The notes beneath the pieces were generated by a model. The model saw only the letters and a list, made by a program, of their open reading frames with translations. It did not search any database and was not told the origin of the DNA. DNA of 64,000 nucleotides. Source: Ditylenchus dipsaci. Its lineage: Eukaryota; Nematoda; Chromadorea; Rhabditida; Anguinidae. Both the position numbers and the translations under genes were made by a program. The stretch is taken from positions 124,001 through 188,000 of the forward strand of contig SADC01000021.1 of assembly GCA_004194705.1 (NCBI GenBank), written 5' to 3'. Every line of letters begins with the position of its first letter. The first letter of the stretch is position 1. Below are positions 22,871 to 33,864 of this stretch, piece after piece.

Positions 22871-23242
22871 AAAGCAGGTTGTTTAAATAAAGAATTCAAA
22901 TTAGCGGGTTTTTAATAACAGTGCTTGCACTTACTACAGCAATAGTTAAAACAGAAGACGACCAAAAAGTATATTAGGGGCAGAAAAAAGTATATTTGGG
23001 ACAATAAAAAGTATTTCCTAATCGAAACAGTCTGAGAATGATTGTAGGCTGGACAGTTGACACTTGAGGATGATGAAGGCCTGATCCCACGATGTATTCT
23101 ATTGTACGATGTATCCGATGTTGGATGAGAATGCCCAAAGATTATTTTAGATTGCTTTTAACAGGCATGAGAATGGTGATTGAAAAGAAACGGCTGAGGA
23201 TAGATCAATCTTTAGTTGAAAATACCGAGTATGATATATAAC
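22871..23242. other. Stretch without recognised gene
   Basis: Unique AT-rich sequence between the palindrome and a word element. Nothing coding or repeated was recognised. Confidence 0.4.
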
Positions 23243-23464
23243 TAGGGTTGTCGACTTTCGACCTTTAAGTCGAAAGTTGAAAGTCGAAATTTTTTTAAGG
23301 CAGATTTTTTTACTGGAGTGTGAATCAGATTTTACAATGTATACCCAACTTTTAATTTTGAGTATATGTTGCAAAATCAGATTTTCGCTCCGAGGCCAAA
23401 AATCGACCTTAAAAAATTTCGACCTTTCGACTTTCGACTTAAAAGTCGAAAGTGGACAACCCTA
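23243..23464. mobile_element. hAT-type word element, word CTTTCGAC
   Basis: TAGGGTTGTCGACTTTCGAC and GTCGAAAGTGGACAACCCTA bound it, with an exact 8-bp duplication TATATAAC (23235-23242 and 23465-23472). Words CTTTCGAC/GTCGAAAG are repeated at both ends around a short AT-rich middle. Confidence 0.93.
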
Positions 23465-24126
23465 TATATAACTGAGTCATCGTCGTATTATAGAGGACCG
23501 ATTAAAGTTGGTTTGTGATGGTTAAAAATGATTAGAGGTTTTAGAGCAAATAAATCCATCCAATTGAACTGACTCGCAACAATATAACGTTGATTTGTAT
23601 TTTGTGCTGATACATGGTATGATGACAATAATATTTTGTGTAGAAACGTCGAAGCGAAGGTTCGATATCGAAGGTAAACCATTGAAACCGATATTCACGC
23701 TGCGCGCGCGTCGTTGCCTGCCTTCTTTCATTTCCAATTGGATACACTCTATCAAAAGAATCAATCCAATAAATTGATTAATCGATGAAGCCGGATTGAT
23801 CCAATTAATCAAACCGATTTAATTGATTCGACCCAGTTTATAAGATCGATTCAATTGATATGATTATTTAAATGTTTGGATAAATTAAGCTTTATGCATC
23901 AATTAATGTGGATGGATAGATTCGGATTGGCTGAATTGATTTAAAGGGGCATGCTCGTCGCCGATGGAATATTCTGAAAGGCGGGTAGCAGCCTGGTAGT
24001 ACCAGCCTGGCCTGGCGTTTCGAAAACACTGGTACCAGGTCAATTCAAACGAGAATTATTTCAAAAATAAATTTTAATTAAGTACCCTGCGGGCAATAAG
24101 TAATCAAAAACTCTTCCTTCTTTCAA

Positions 24127-24183
24127 TAACATCGGTGGAACTGCGAAAGTTGTTAGTCGGTTCGATTCCCACTGGAGGTATAA
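24127..24183 (+). repeat. tRNA-like segment
   Basis: CGGTGGAACTGCGAAAG could be a worn box A and CGGTTCGATTCCCACTGG is a good T-arm with box B. The 5' half is too degraded for a functional tRNA. It lies at the centre of an inverted pair. Confidence 0.4.
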
Positions 24184-24240
24184 TTTTTCCTCGACTTTTC
24201 CAAAATTTCGTTAAATTAATTCTCGTTTGAATTTCGCTGG

Positions 24241-24345
24241 TACAGTCAACCTTCGATACAGTGTACCCTCGATACAGTGTAGATCTCGATATAGTGTATA
24301 TTTTTCCGATCCTCGCGAGCTACACTGTATCGAGAGTGGACTGTA
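24241..24345. mobile_element. 105-bp pogo-type MITE
   Basis: TACAGTCAACCTTCGATACA begins it and CGAGAGTGGACTGTA ends it. ACAGTGTA-type words repeat inside. TA lies at each edge. Confidence 0.8.
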
Positions 24346-24395
24346 CCCGCCTTTCAAAATATTCCCATTGTCGACGAGCATGCCCCTTTAATTAA

Positions 24396-24600
24396 TTAAA
24401 GGGCCATTGCCGTCGCCGACAATGAGAATTTCAAATGTTTGAATTCGAGCGGGACAGTTCTCTTTCGTCTTTCATGACTCAAATGTGAATGACTCAAATG
24501 TGAATGACTCAAAAGAGTACAATGAAAGACGAAAGAGAACTGTCCGCGTGAATTAAAACATTTGAAATTCTCGTTGTCGGCGACGGCTATGGTCCTTTAA
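24396..24600. mobile_element. TTAA hairpin MITE adjoining the previous one
   Basis: TTAAAGGGCCATTGCCGTCG and GGCGACGGCTATGGTCCTTTAA bound a hairpin with GACGAAAGAGAACTGTCC in the right stem. Its left TTAA immediately follows the previous element's right TTAA (TTAATTAA). Confidence 0.88.
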
Positions 24601-24950
24601 ATCGACATAAATCATAACGATTCAAACAACAAAATCAATTCAACTTATCCGAATATATCCATCCAGATGAATCGACACACAAAACACCGCCCGCCCCTCA
24701 CACACATTAAATCAACCCAAAGATTTAAATCAATTCCACTGGATGAATTGATTAAAATAATTGTATAATTCAATGAGTCGAAGCGATCCAACCCCCAACC
24801 TTGAATTTAAGGACTGGGGATCGATCCATCATGCTGAATCTATCCAGCTAGTTGGATCGATAAAGCCAGTTGGATCGATAAAGCCAGTTGGATCAGCACA
24901 TCCAGTTGAATCGATACATGTGACTCATGACTTATGACAATAAAACCGAT

Positions 24951-26462
24951 TACCGTATTTCCTCTAATAGAGCCCCTGGGGGCTTTATTTTTCGATCAAT
25001 CTCTAGAGGGGGCTCTATTAGAAGGGGGCTCTATTAGAGAGGGGGCTCTATTTTTCAACCTCAGAGTCTAAGGCATCGGCGAAATTTAAGCCATAAAATT
25101 TAAATTATCAACTTTTTTGTTCAAAAATTCGAATAATAATCAAAGGGTTAACAATTAAAAACAGTTTTTAAAGATCAATATCGAGGGATTTTTGGTTCTT
25201 TTTGGTTATCGGAATACCCGACCTCAGTCGTGCTAAGACAATTTATGCGTAAGAATCGGGTATTCCCGATAACCAAAAAGAACCGGATTTTTTGCTGGGT
25301 GATTCTTTTTCTAGCACCAAAACACTCTTTTCTAGTACCAAGATACTCCCTTCAAATACCGAAATTTGATTTTCACAGAATTTTTTTAATTATTTTTACC
25401 CATGAAGGTGTAGCTCTAAGTCGCAGCTTTCTAAAAAAGCCTCAAACTCATGTAAAAAGTTTCAAAAATGAAAAGATTACGCTGTTTGGATGAAGTAATT
25501 TATTCGACCAAGTTCCTCTATTAAAACCCCTCAATATTTTATTTTTAAATATCTTTCATTTAAAAAATACGTCTTATTGAACAACTGACTAGGAAAGGAC
25601 CCTGACTGTGACCTGAGAAGACTTCGATATGAAGAATTCTGCGTATTTTGCAGTTTCTGACAAATCTGGCTCCCCAGCTGTAAAGGTCCACAAAAAGCTG
25701 TATAACGATCACCCGAAATTCTAAAAGCACCTCGATACCCATATCATGGTTTTTCGTAACTGATCCATGGATCCTTGGCCATGGCCATGGCCATAGATCA
25801 TTTCTAAAGTTTTGTTTGCTTTCAGAGCTGGAGAGCCAGATTCGTAATAAAATTAGTCACGCTTTACAAGAGTAGGCGCATGGAAAAATTCATCAAAATT
25901 TCCCCAGATCACGGTCAGGGACCCTTCCTTATGACATTCAGAACTATACGATCGTTTTCAATTTTCAAAAATTTCACGCACAAATGATCAAAAAAATAAA
26001 ACTTAATAGAAATTGCTACTAGAAAGTAGCATTTCGTACAAGGAAAGGGTATTTTGGTACTAACATAGATAACACAGCTAACATAGTCATTTTTTTTCGT
26101 CCTAATCCACTTTAAAGGGCCTGACCTCTTCCTACTCGTGGTCCCCGCCAATTCAAAATTTTCCCTTGATCATTAGACTTCTGTATGGATTTTTCCGCCA
26201 CGTTTCTAACAAAACTAGGCCTGAAATAAAATTTTAGGCTTAGTTTTGTTAGAAACCTAGCGGAAAAATCCGTACAGAAGTCCAATGATCAAGGGAAATT
26301 TTTGAATTGGCGGGGGACCACCGAGTAGGAAGAGGTCGGGTCCTTTAAGAGGGGGGGGCTCTATTAGAGAGGGGGGCTTTATTTTTAACTCAACCTCTAG
26401 AGGGGGCTCTATTAGAAGGGGGCTCTATTAGAGAGGGGGGCTCTATTAGAGGAAATACGGTA
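24951..26462. mobile_element. Long CCGTATTTCC-family element, word GAGCCCC
   Basis: TACCGTATTTCCTCTAATAG and the inverse lie 1.5 kb apart. Each end continues into tandem GGGGGCTCTATTAGA units. It is the longest member seen. About 1 kb of non-palindromic sequence (25290-26110) could be transposase debris, but I recognise no DDE motif. A TTAA element is nested inside. Confidence 0.85.
26112..26348. mobile_element. TTAA hairpin MITE nested in TA element
   Basis: TTAAAGGGCCTGACCTCTTC and GAAGAGGTCGGGTCCTTTAA are inverse, and the stem carries TTCTGTATGGATTTTTCCGC. Same subfamily as 15972-16207. Confidence 0.9.
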
Positions 26463-26727
26463 AATCAATTAAAACAAGTGAATCGACTTATCCAGGTGAA
26501 GTAATTTAAATGTTTGGTTCGATTCAACTGGATAGATAGATTAGGACTGACAAAATTGATTTAATTATTTAGATCGGAACAATCAATTGAAGTTTGGACA
26601 TATTGTTTAAATATGTCAACGATTATTACAAAAAATTTCAAAGTTCAACATTTTGTAGTAAAAAAGTCTTACAAATTCAAACAATTTAAACCAGAATTAA
26701 AATAATGAATGAGATCACCCAGGAAGA

Positions 26728-26860
26728 TAAGTCCGATAGACGATATCCGGTGCGATGTCCGATCAGATTCACATAGCATCGGACAAAAAGTCGATCGGAC
26801 TCGACTGAAGTCCGGTCCGATAGCCGGTCCGATCCTATGTGAGAATCGGGTAAGGGGTAA
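26728..26860. repeat. Word patch GTCCGAT
   Basis: AGTCCGATAG, TGTCCGATCAG, CATCGGACAAAA, GATCGGACTCG, GTCCGGTCCGATAGCC: one 7-mer and its inverse dominate 130 bp. It looks like the body of a word element without clean ends. Confidence 0.5.
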
Positions 26861-26895
26861 CGTTTACAATAAAAAGTGGCTAAAAATATCACTGC

Positions 26896-26977
26896 CTGCC
26901 GTGGAACTCCACGGTGGGAATCGAACTTGAGATTTTTTTTAATCAAGCGATTAACTCACTGCGCCACGAAACTCTGG
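26896..26977 (-). repeat. tRNA-derived (SINE-like) segment
   Basis: Minus strand: CGTGGCGCAGTGAGTTAA (box A) and CAAGTTCGATTCCCACC (box B and T-arm) about 25 bases apart, with an oligo-A run in between. It is too altered for a working tRNA. The box A matches the SINE head at 63868. Confidence 0.55.
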
Positions 26978-27465
26978 CATAGAATCGCTAATGTTTATTT
27001 TGAAACCCCGTGATTATGAAGAGAGTCGACTGCAGCGCTGTAAATCTCGGCACCGGCTAAAGCCTAGTGTCCAATGACTGAGAGGAAATTCCATGTTTTT
27101 TACGCGGAAGAGCTGTAAACTTTATTTGTTCATACAAATTTTTTTATTTTAGTCACATTTTGTAGCTAAGATTCAGGACTACCCAATAAAAAATTTCCAG
27201 CACAAAATCTCTAAAAAAACTTTGATAAAAATGCGTTTCCTCACTCTGCCTTTCACTCTGCCATTCAGTCATTAGAGTGAATGACAGAGTGAATGGCACT
27301 CTAATGACTGAATGGCAGAGTGAAAGGAAACGCATTTTTATCAAAGTTTTTTCAGAGATTTTAGGCTGGAAAAAATTTGATTAGGTAGCCCTGATACTTA
27401 GCTACAAAATGTGACCAAAAGAAAAAAATTGTATGAACAAAATAAAGTTTACAGCCCATCGCGCG

Positions 27466-27702
27466 TTAAAGGGGCATGCCACGCTAATAAGAGGTGGTGA
27501 CCGGGAATTCAAAATTTTTTCCTAATCATGAAGTTCTATACGGATTTTTCAACTGGTTTCTAACAAAACCATACCTAAAATTCAATTCTAGGACTTGTTT
27601 TGTTAGAAACCAAGCTGAAAAATCTGTACAGAAGTTCAATGGTTAAGAAAAAATTTGAATTCCCGGGCACCACCTCTTATTAGCGTGGGCATGCCCCTTT
27701 AA
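27466..27702. mobile_element. TTAA hairpin MITE
   Basis: TTAAAGGGGCATGCCACGCT and GTGGGCATGCCCCTTTAA bound it. Stem phrases GTGACCGGGAATTCAAA and ATACGGATTTTTCAACTGG place it with 54623-54861, its closest relative here. Confidence 0.9.
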
Positions 27703-27712
27703 AAAAGGCTCA

Positions 27713-28540
27713 AATTATTTTACCCCGTCAAATTAGTGATTTCACCCGTCAAATTATTTTTTACCCCGTCAAATTTGAATTTTGAGCAAAATACTGATTA
27801 CCCCGTCAAATTACTGATTTACCCCGTCAAAATATTGATTTACCCCGTCAAATTTAAATTTTCGGTGAAATACTGCAGTAAATTTTGCGGAATCCGAATT
27901 TTATAGTCAAAAATGACTTGGATCGCGCAAAATCCAGCCCCAGAGTGGCCAGAAGCCCCTGAAAATTGGTTTTTTGGGGTTTACTAAAGGGGAGTAAACT
28001 TTTCGCAAAATTCGATTGAGTGGATCAGATTTCGGGTCCGATGGGCTCAATCGCTCAGAATTTCACTCTGACCATTCTCGAGTATCTCAAACAACCTAAG
28101 CCATCATAAACTGCTCCAGACCGGTATCTAACTACCCTAAATCAGTGCTTAGGGTGTTTTAAGATGGTGAGAATGGTTCAGGGTGGAATTCTGAGCGATT
28201 GAGCCCATCGGACCCGAAATCTGATCCGCTCAATCGAATTTTTGCGAAAAGTGTACTCCCCCTTTAGTAAACCCCGAAAAACCAATTTTCAGGGGCTCTG
28301 GCCACTCTGGGGCTGGATTTTGCGCGATCCAAGTCATTTTTGACTATAAAATTCGGATTCCCGCAAAATTTACTGCAGTATTTCACCGAAAATTTAAATT
28401 TGACGGGTAAATCAATATTTTGACGGGGTAAATCAGTAATTTGACGGGGTAAATCAGTATTTTGCTCAAAATTCAAATTTGACGGGGTAAAAAATAATTT
28501 GACGGGTGAAATCAGTAATTTGACGGGTGAATTAGTTACA
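27713..28540. mobile_element. Foldback with TACCCCGTCAAATTACTGATT arm units
   Basis: About six copies of a ~21-bp unit in each arm, inverted between arms. The core has CTGCAGTAAATTTTGCGG and GGGGTTTACTAAAGGGGAGT, as at 51440-51950 and partly at 10094-10325, where the arms are built of different units. Confidence 0.8.
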
Positions 28541-28736
28541 GCCTTTAAAAAACATGGAATTTCCTCTCAGTCATTGGACACGAGGCTTAAGCTTCATGCA
28601 ACTGTTTCCGGTCGATATCCGGTCGAGACAAAATTAAAGGATCAATTTACGGGAGGATGAATTCACGGTAGGATGAATTCACGAGAAAGATGAATTAACC
28701 GAGGATGAATTGTTGGTTTAATTAATCTGCTGCTTA

Positions 28737-28985
28737 TACCGTATTTACTGTATTAACTCCCCACCCTCTAATAAGTCCCCACCCTATGGACCTTATATCT
28801 CAGCCTAGAGCGAACATTTCGCAAATCTGTTTTTTGCGTTTTCTTAGTTGCCGCGAGTTTACCTGATTACACTTTCAGATTTTGGTTTGAGCACCCAAAA
28901 ATCTCAAAATCGACCTCCAAATTTTTCGATTTTTTAGAGGTTGAAAAATAACTCCCCATGGGGACTTAATACAGTAAATAGGGTA
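28737..28985. mobile_element. CCGTATTT-family TA element, word CTCCCCA
   Basis: TACCGTATTTACTGTATTAA and TTAATACAGTAAATAGGGTA are inverse (one change). The inner words CTCCCCACC and CCATGGGGA pair only partly. The core matches 2390-2550. It ends about 40 bp before the candidate start of the F-box gene and so lies in its promoter. Confidence 0.88.
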
Positions 28986-29025
28986 TGTATCTTTTAGTCT
29001 GTATCAAGAATATTCCAAATTTACG

Positions 29026-32000
29026 ATGGTAAAAAGGCCTTCATCGACAAGAAACTCCGGGAAAAAGGTTATTCAACTTCCCTTAACAGCCATATCTTCA
29101 CTTTCTGCGTTTAGAAGAAGCGTCGATTTGATAACGTGTATGTTGATGAAGAATTGGTTCAGACAGCTATTTCCAAATTTGAGGAAGAGCAAACTCAGAA
29201 AAGATTAGTGAAAAGAGCAGTCAGAACTCAAGTCGGATCGTGCTAGGGCTAATCTAAAACTTGGAAAGTAAGACTGTTTTCGGGCTAAAACAAGCTGAAA
29301 AGCAGTAGGGACAGCACTTCAATCTATACTTTTCAGCTTTTGTGTCTGCACTAGGCGATGCAAGTGATTCTGTCTCGTTGGATCCTGGCAATGTAATAGG
29401 TCGTGTCCGCAAGTCTCAACTCTTCTATTGTGCAGCGTGAAATTGAAGCCATCGGAGAATTAAGTCTATGTGCAGTGTCACTCGTAAAAACATCTCAGGA
29501 TCTTCTGACGTATCTCAAAGAAAAAAATGCGGTTAGATTTATAATTTCTTATTGTGTGACAGTAATGAATGGCTCCTAGTTCAGATGGAATTCTCGTGCT
29601 TGCGAACTGAAATGCAGTGAAGATGTCAACGAAGTAAAGGACTACATGAGCTTGAAGAAGTGGGTCTTGAGGAGAGTGTGAAATCCGAAACTCCGGCAGA
29701 ACGTGCGCTACTTCATCTCAAACTTGGAAAGTAGGTCTTTCAGTTATCCTCTTTTCACAAGTCTAACTTGCGTAAACCTAGCCTGAGGGAAGCAATGGTC
29801 GATATCACAGCAGCATTAGAATCAATCCATCCAATTTCGTATTTCATTTGCGTAGAGCACTGATTCTATTCGGCCAAAAGTCTGATGTTGAAGCGATAGG
29901 AGAATTAAGAGTCTCTCTCATGTGTGCCCTAAGAATGTCTAGGTTCGCTTTCTGTTAACCAGAAAAAAGACGCCTTCTACGTATGCTCTTATAGCTTATA
30001 TTTTATCGTTCAATCTGTTCTTTAAGAAAGAATGCTTGCCCGCAGGAGTTTCTTCATGTGAGTCTGTCAATGTGGAAATCAGCCGACAAATCAGGTGGTA
30101 TCGTGCTGGAGCTGAGACAGTGGAGGATTCAAAGAAATCGAGGGTATTTGCAGATAGAGCTCAAGCAAATCTTCTATTGAAGCGGTCAATATTCAAACTT
30201 GCGTGAAAAATCTACGTCTTTTTAGGTACGACGAAGCGTTATCCGATGCGAATGCAGCTCTGTCTGAAGATGAGTGCAATTTTTTGCATCGCTGCTAAAA
30301 TTCATGTTTCTTTATCGGATGAAAAAGATTTGATGATGCACAAATTCAGCTCGAAATATGTGTGCAGATGTGCCCTCGGTTCGAGAACTCAATGTTATGT
30401 TGGATGATATGAGGAAGGTCGGTTCATACACCACTTAAAATATTGTGCGTTTTGACCAGTTTACAATTTTTTAGACTTTCAAAAGTAACTCGATCAACTG
30501 CTTGCCTGATGAAGTGTTGGTTAGTAAAGAGTTTCTCGCGTTACTATTGTAGCCATTGTTTTCAGTTGCTTATTCTCGAGAAACTCTCATTCCGCGAAGA
30601 TGGTTCTGAAGTGGTATGCAAACGATGGAACAGGTTGCGAAGAAACACGCTTGTCCAGTCAGCAAACATTTTCGTCTTCTGCTTTCAATGTCAACAGGAT
30701 TGGGAAAAAGATTTGAGAGAAAGAGGTGAGAGGCGCCGAAAGCTTGTTTTGGGTAATGAATTTATTGAATTTTAGTAGATGGCATTCGTTGCTCGAGCGT
30801 TGTGGTCGGTTCATCAGAGAAATAGACCTTCGAGACTTTGCGACTGAAAGAAGCTTGTGGGACACGCTTCTCAGACTCGTCTACAAGCTTTGATTATTGA
30901 GGGAGGCAATGTGTCTGCTGGGAGTCTCGAATCAGTTGCACAGTATCTTCCGAATATTAAATCTGTTTCAATAGGTCAAGTGGTCGGTCATTGCCTAATA
31001 AAATTGCCAACTTCGGTTCTATTTTTTCAGGTCAAAGAATGTTTCTCTGGTTTGAAAGAGCTTTTCGTGAATTGCCAGCTGGAAAAGTCTACTCATTTGG
31101 GATGCAGCTGCTCTAGCGGATTTTGACTTCAGTGATATTCCTTCGTCTCTCAAATTCTGTGACTTCGATGGCTCCTTCCGATTGATAGGCTTCTTGAATG
31201 TGCGAGTCAATGGATGCAAGCTCGTGGTTTGGCAGCACAAACCATCTTCTGAACGACGCCACTTGTTTCGATAGGTTGGTGCCTCTATAACCGCACTTTT
31301 TACTGTAGCTTTCTTTTTCTTTTTCAGTCTCAAATGGTTGTCTGTCTCGTTAAGAGGGCTTACAGTTGTAAACACTCGTATTTTTCTGAGTCGTCTCAAT
31401 AATGTTCGTGCTTTGGAGCTCAAAGTGCGGCAACAAAAGTCGCTGAGGTTAAATATTAGCTCTGTCAGAGCAGACTCACCTTACAATAACATTGTGCGAT
31501 TTAGATTTTCCGCGCCGTCGCTGAACATTGCACAAAAGTCGAGCATTTTGGCATGGATATATTTGGTTGCATCAATAAGAGCACTTTTGAGCATTTTGAA
31601 GTATATTAGGTATGCATGGTCATGAAACTTCTTTAAATGAACGGTTTTAGTCGACATGCTAATCTGGTAAGCCTTTCGATCGATGGTTCCTTTTCTGGCG
31701 GTGTACAGATCCCCGTGCTCTTCCGCAAAATTTCTTCTTACCGCAATCTGCAGGTTGGGCTTATATTGTAGTCATAAATTGTTTTTAAATCTATTTCTTC
31801 AGTACTTCCGCACGACTACAAAAATTCCGTTAGATCTTGTCTGCTACGCTCTCAGACGTTGTCCGGTTAGTCTTGAAGGGCTTCAGTCTTTGTTTCAATT
31901 TTCACGGTATTGTAGAATCTCAACCATGTGGGCTACAAGATTGATTTGAGAGCTAATTTCGATCCTTTGTACGATGTATTACAGCAGCTTCACGGCAGAG

Positions 32001-32350
32001 ATACTCCTGGCCCGAATGATTACCACAAAATCCTTCATCTGTTTTTCTATAATGGTAGCAACTGGGCTCGTTACAACCTTGCCGTACAGATCCCAAGCAG
32101 TCCATGGATTAAATTTTACGGTATGACTGTTTATTATGCCTTATTTAAATTAAATCTTAATTTATTGCAGAAGACTACATGCCTAAGAGAGCCCTATTGA
32201 ACAACGAATTCGATTTCTGTGTTTCTCTGATTACAAACCGTTAGTTTTTTCATGCGATAGACCTAGTAACATTAAGACATTCTTCAGAAGTTATATGCGT
32301 TGCTGAAGGATGAGCTGCCAACTGGAGAAGGATCCACAGAAGTTCATTGA
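29026..32350 (+). CDS. TPR + F-box + LRR protein (Dia2/Pof3-like layout)
   Basis: A multi-exon gene with mostly 43-60 nt GT/AG introns. The first third holds helical repeats of TPR type, e.g. ALLHLKLGK joined to LREAMVDITAAL, and YDEALSDANAALSED near 30230. The F-box is split by an intron (exon 30475-30519, next exon from 30566): INCLPDEVL then LLILEKLSFRE and VVCKRWNRL. After it come leucine-rich segments: SVAQYLPNIKSVSI, LKELFVNCQLEK, LKWLSVSLRGLTVV, NLVSLSIDGSFSGG, ALRRCPNLNHVGYK. The last exons read to LYALLKDELPTGEG and stop at 32348-32350; AATAAA follows at 32428. F-box proteins recruit substrates to SCF ubiquitin ligases. Several junctions (near 29650, 30880, 31095) need one-base shifts, probably sequence error. 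The start is uncertain. Confidence 0.6.
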
Positions 32351-32427
32351 ATAAGAAATTACTTTTGTCTACAATATCTCTCTAATTTATGTTATGATGT
32401 GATTGTGTTTAAATTCGTTGTTCCTGG

Positions 32428-32433
32428 AATAAA
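32428..32433 (+). terminator. Poly(A) signal of F-box gene
   Basis: AATAAA, 78 bases after the predicted stop codon of the F-box gene, same strand. Confidence 0.6.
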
Positions 32434-33090
32434 GATCTGAACTTTGATTATTTTCTGTGACCGTGGTTGCTGGAAATGTAGCTGTAGTGATGTGGGGTGT
32501 ATACTGCGGATCTTTGCCATGTCTTTAAATTAACTTTGCCACGCCCACTCTGGGCCCCAATTGTTTGGACCCCGCAGGGCTGGCACGGACCAACGCGAGA
32601 CCGGGCTAGAAAGCTCCGGCCCGGCTGGTTCGGTTAGGCCCCAATTGACTTACAGAAAATTGAAATTTTCACTGTTTCAAAGAATTTTTGGTAAAGGGAC
32701 CTTTACCTGCCTGCTGAAGGCAGGCAGGTAAAACCCAAAAGTTGTATCAATACTGATTTGATACAATACGATTTCGGTGTTTGGGGTGATTGTGGGTGGT
32801 TTGAGATGGTTCGGACACAATCTAAAAATTTCGAAAAAAACGTAAAAAAGCTGCCTTGGTCCCCCTGTTGTTTTTGAACGTTTCACCAAAAATACGCATA
32901 TGCGTATTTTTGGTGAAACGTTCACGCACCGAATTTTTCACCGTTTAACAATTTTTTGCATTCAAGCGCCATATATTACATATATGTTGCAATGAATATT
33001 TCGAATTCTCAGGATCGCATACCAGTGAGTGCTAACCTTTAGTAAGCGTACGCCAGTGGCCGCGTACGGCTTTTGCACAGGCCTGGGAAA
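32434..33090. other. Intergenic stretch with GC patch and hairpins
   Basis: Contains a GC-rich patch at 32570-32640 (CCGGGC/GGCCCGG words, flanked on both sides by GCCCCAATT), a hairpin at 32690-32735 (ACCTGCCTGC/GCAGGCAGGT), and the perfect palindrome listed separately. No gene is seen. Confidence 0.5.
32876..32923. repeat. 48-bp perfect palindrome
   Basis: GAACGTTTCACCAAAAATAC and its exact inverse meet at GCATATGC. No element ends surround it. It could be a cruciform-prone site or the core of a decayed foldback. Confidence 0.85.
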
Positions 33091-33157
33091 AGTGCGATCC
33101 CATGATATCCTCTTTGCAAGTCGGCGATCTAACCATTTGAGCTATCGGGTCGCCCCA
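33091..33157 (-). repeat. tRNA-like relic
   Basis: Minus strand: GATAGCTCAAATGGTTAGA is an excellent box A and D-arm. The T-arm is eroded (GGGATCGCAC for GGGTTCGAATC), so a working gene is unlikely. A hAT-type word element inserted just beyond its 5' end. Confidence 0.5.
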
Positions 33158-33160
33158 GGC

Positions 33161-33541
33161 CAGTGTTTTCGAAACTCACACTCACACTTTTGGCTCACAC
33201 AACTTCACATACATTTTTTTCATATTTTTGTTTCGTATATCAGAAATTTTTGCACCATTTGGAGCTGAGACATTTCTCTATCGATTGAATGGTCAAACAT
33301 TTCAGTTCAAAAAAATTTCGACAAAATCACACCAAGTGTGAGGCAAAAACCAAGTGTGAGCCTCACACTTGGTGTGATTTTGTCGAAAATTTTTTTGAAC
33401 TGAAATGTTTGACCATTCAATCGATAGAGAAATATCTCAGCTATAAAATGGTGCAAAAATTTCTGATATACGAAAACAAAAAATATGAAAAAATGTATGT
33501 GAAGTTAGTGTGAGGCAAAAGTGTGAGTTTCGAAAACACTG
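33161..33541. mobile_element. hAT-type word element, word CTCACACTT
   Basis: CAGTGTTTTCGAAACTCACA and the inverse at the right, with an exact 8-bp duplication CCCCAGGC (33153-33160 and 33542-33549). The centre is a hairpin with AAGTGTGAG words (33328-33378). The end CAGTGTTTTCGAAA also occurs at 24033-24047. Confidence 0.93.
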
Positions 33542-33864
33542 CCCCAGGCCTGCTTCTAATTTCTCTGCTATCTGCCTCCCCTACACTTTTTTATCTCCCT
33601 TTTTTATTCCCATTATTCATAAGCTAGGTGTCAAAATGATCTTCAGGCTCTTGGCTATCTAACAAGATTATCATTGCAGCGTTTCACAGCCACTAGAGCT
33701 TAAAGATTAAAAACTGCTAACAAATAAAATAAAGCTAATAAATGACATTTAATAAACTAAAAGCACTAAATTATTTGAAAATAAGAATTATGGTCAGCTT
33801 TGACGATCAGTTTTGGTCAAATTTTGGTCAGCTTTGACAAAAATTTAAAAATTTGTCGTAGGGT

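Larger units (their letters stand above)
23941..24391. mobile_element. TTAA element with nested insertions
   Basis: TTAAAGGGGCATGCTCGTCG and CGACGAGCATGCCCCTTTAA are exact inverse ends. Inside lie an inverted pair (AATTCAAACGAGAATTA, 24050 and 24220), a tRNA-like segment, and a 105-bp pogo-type MITE at 24241-24345. Confidence 0.88.
23755..24950. repeat. AATTGATTCGATCCAATTGA-type word field
   Basis: 23755-23940 and 24601-24940 consist of degenerate AATTGATT/GATCCAA/TGAATCGA words; 26463-26600 has more. Two TTAA elements sit inside. It has the texture of the word-repeat elements, but I could not find its ends or duplication. Confidence 0.5.
27058..28591. mobile_element. Composite foldback, 40-bp exact ends
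   Basis: AGCCTAGTGTCCAATGACTG...TTCCATGTTTT at 27060-27100 is inverse to 28549-28591. Between them are a hairpin (27120-27460), a TTAA MITE (27466-27702) and a minisatellite-armed foldback (27713-28540), in series rather than concentric. Confidence 0.75.
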
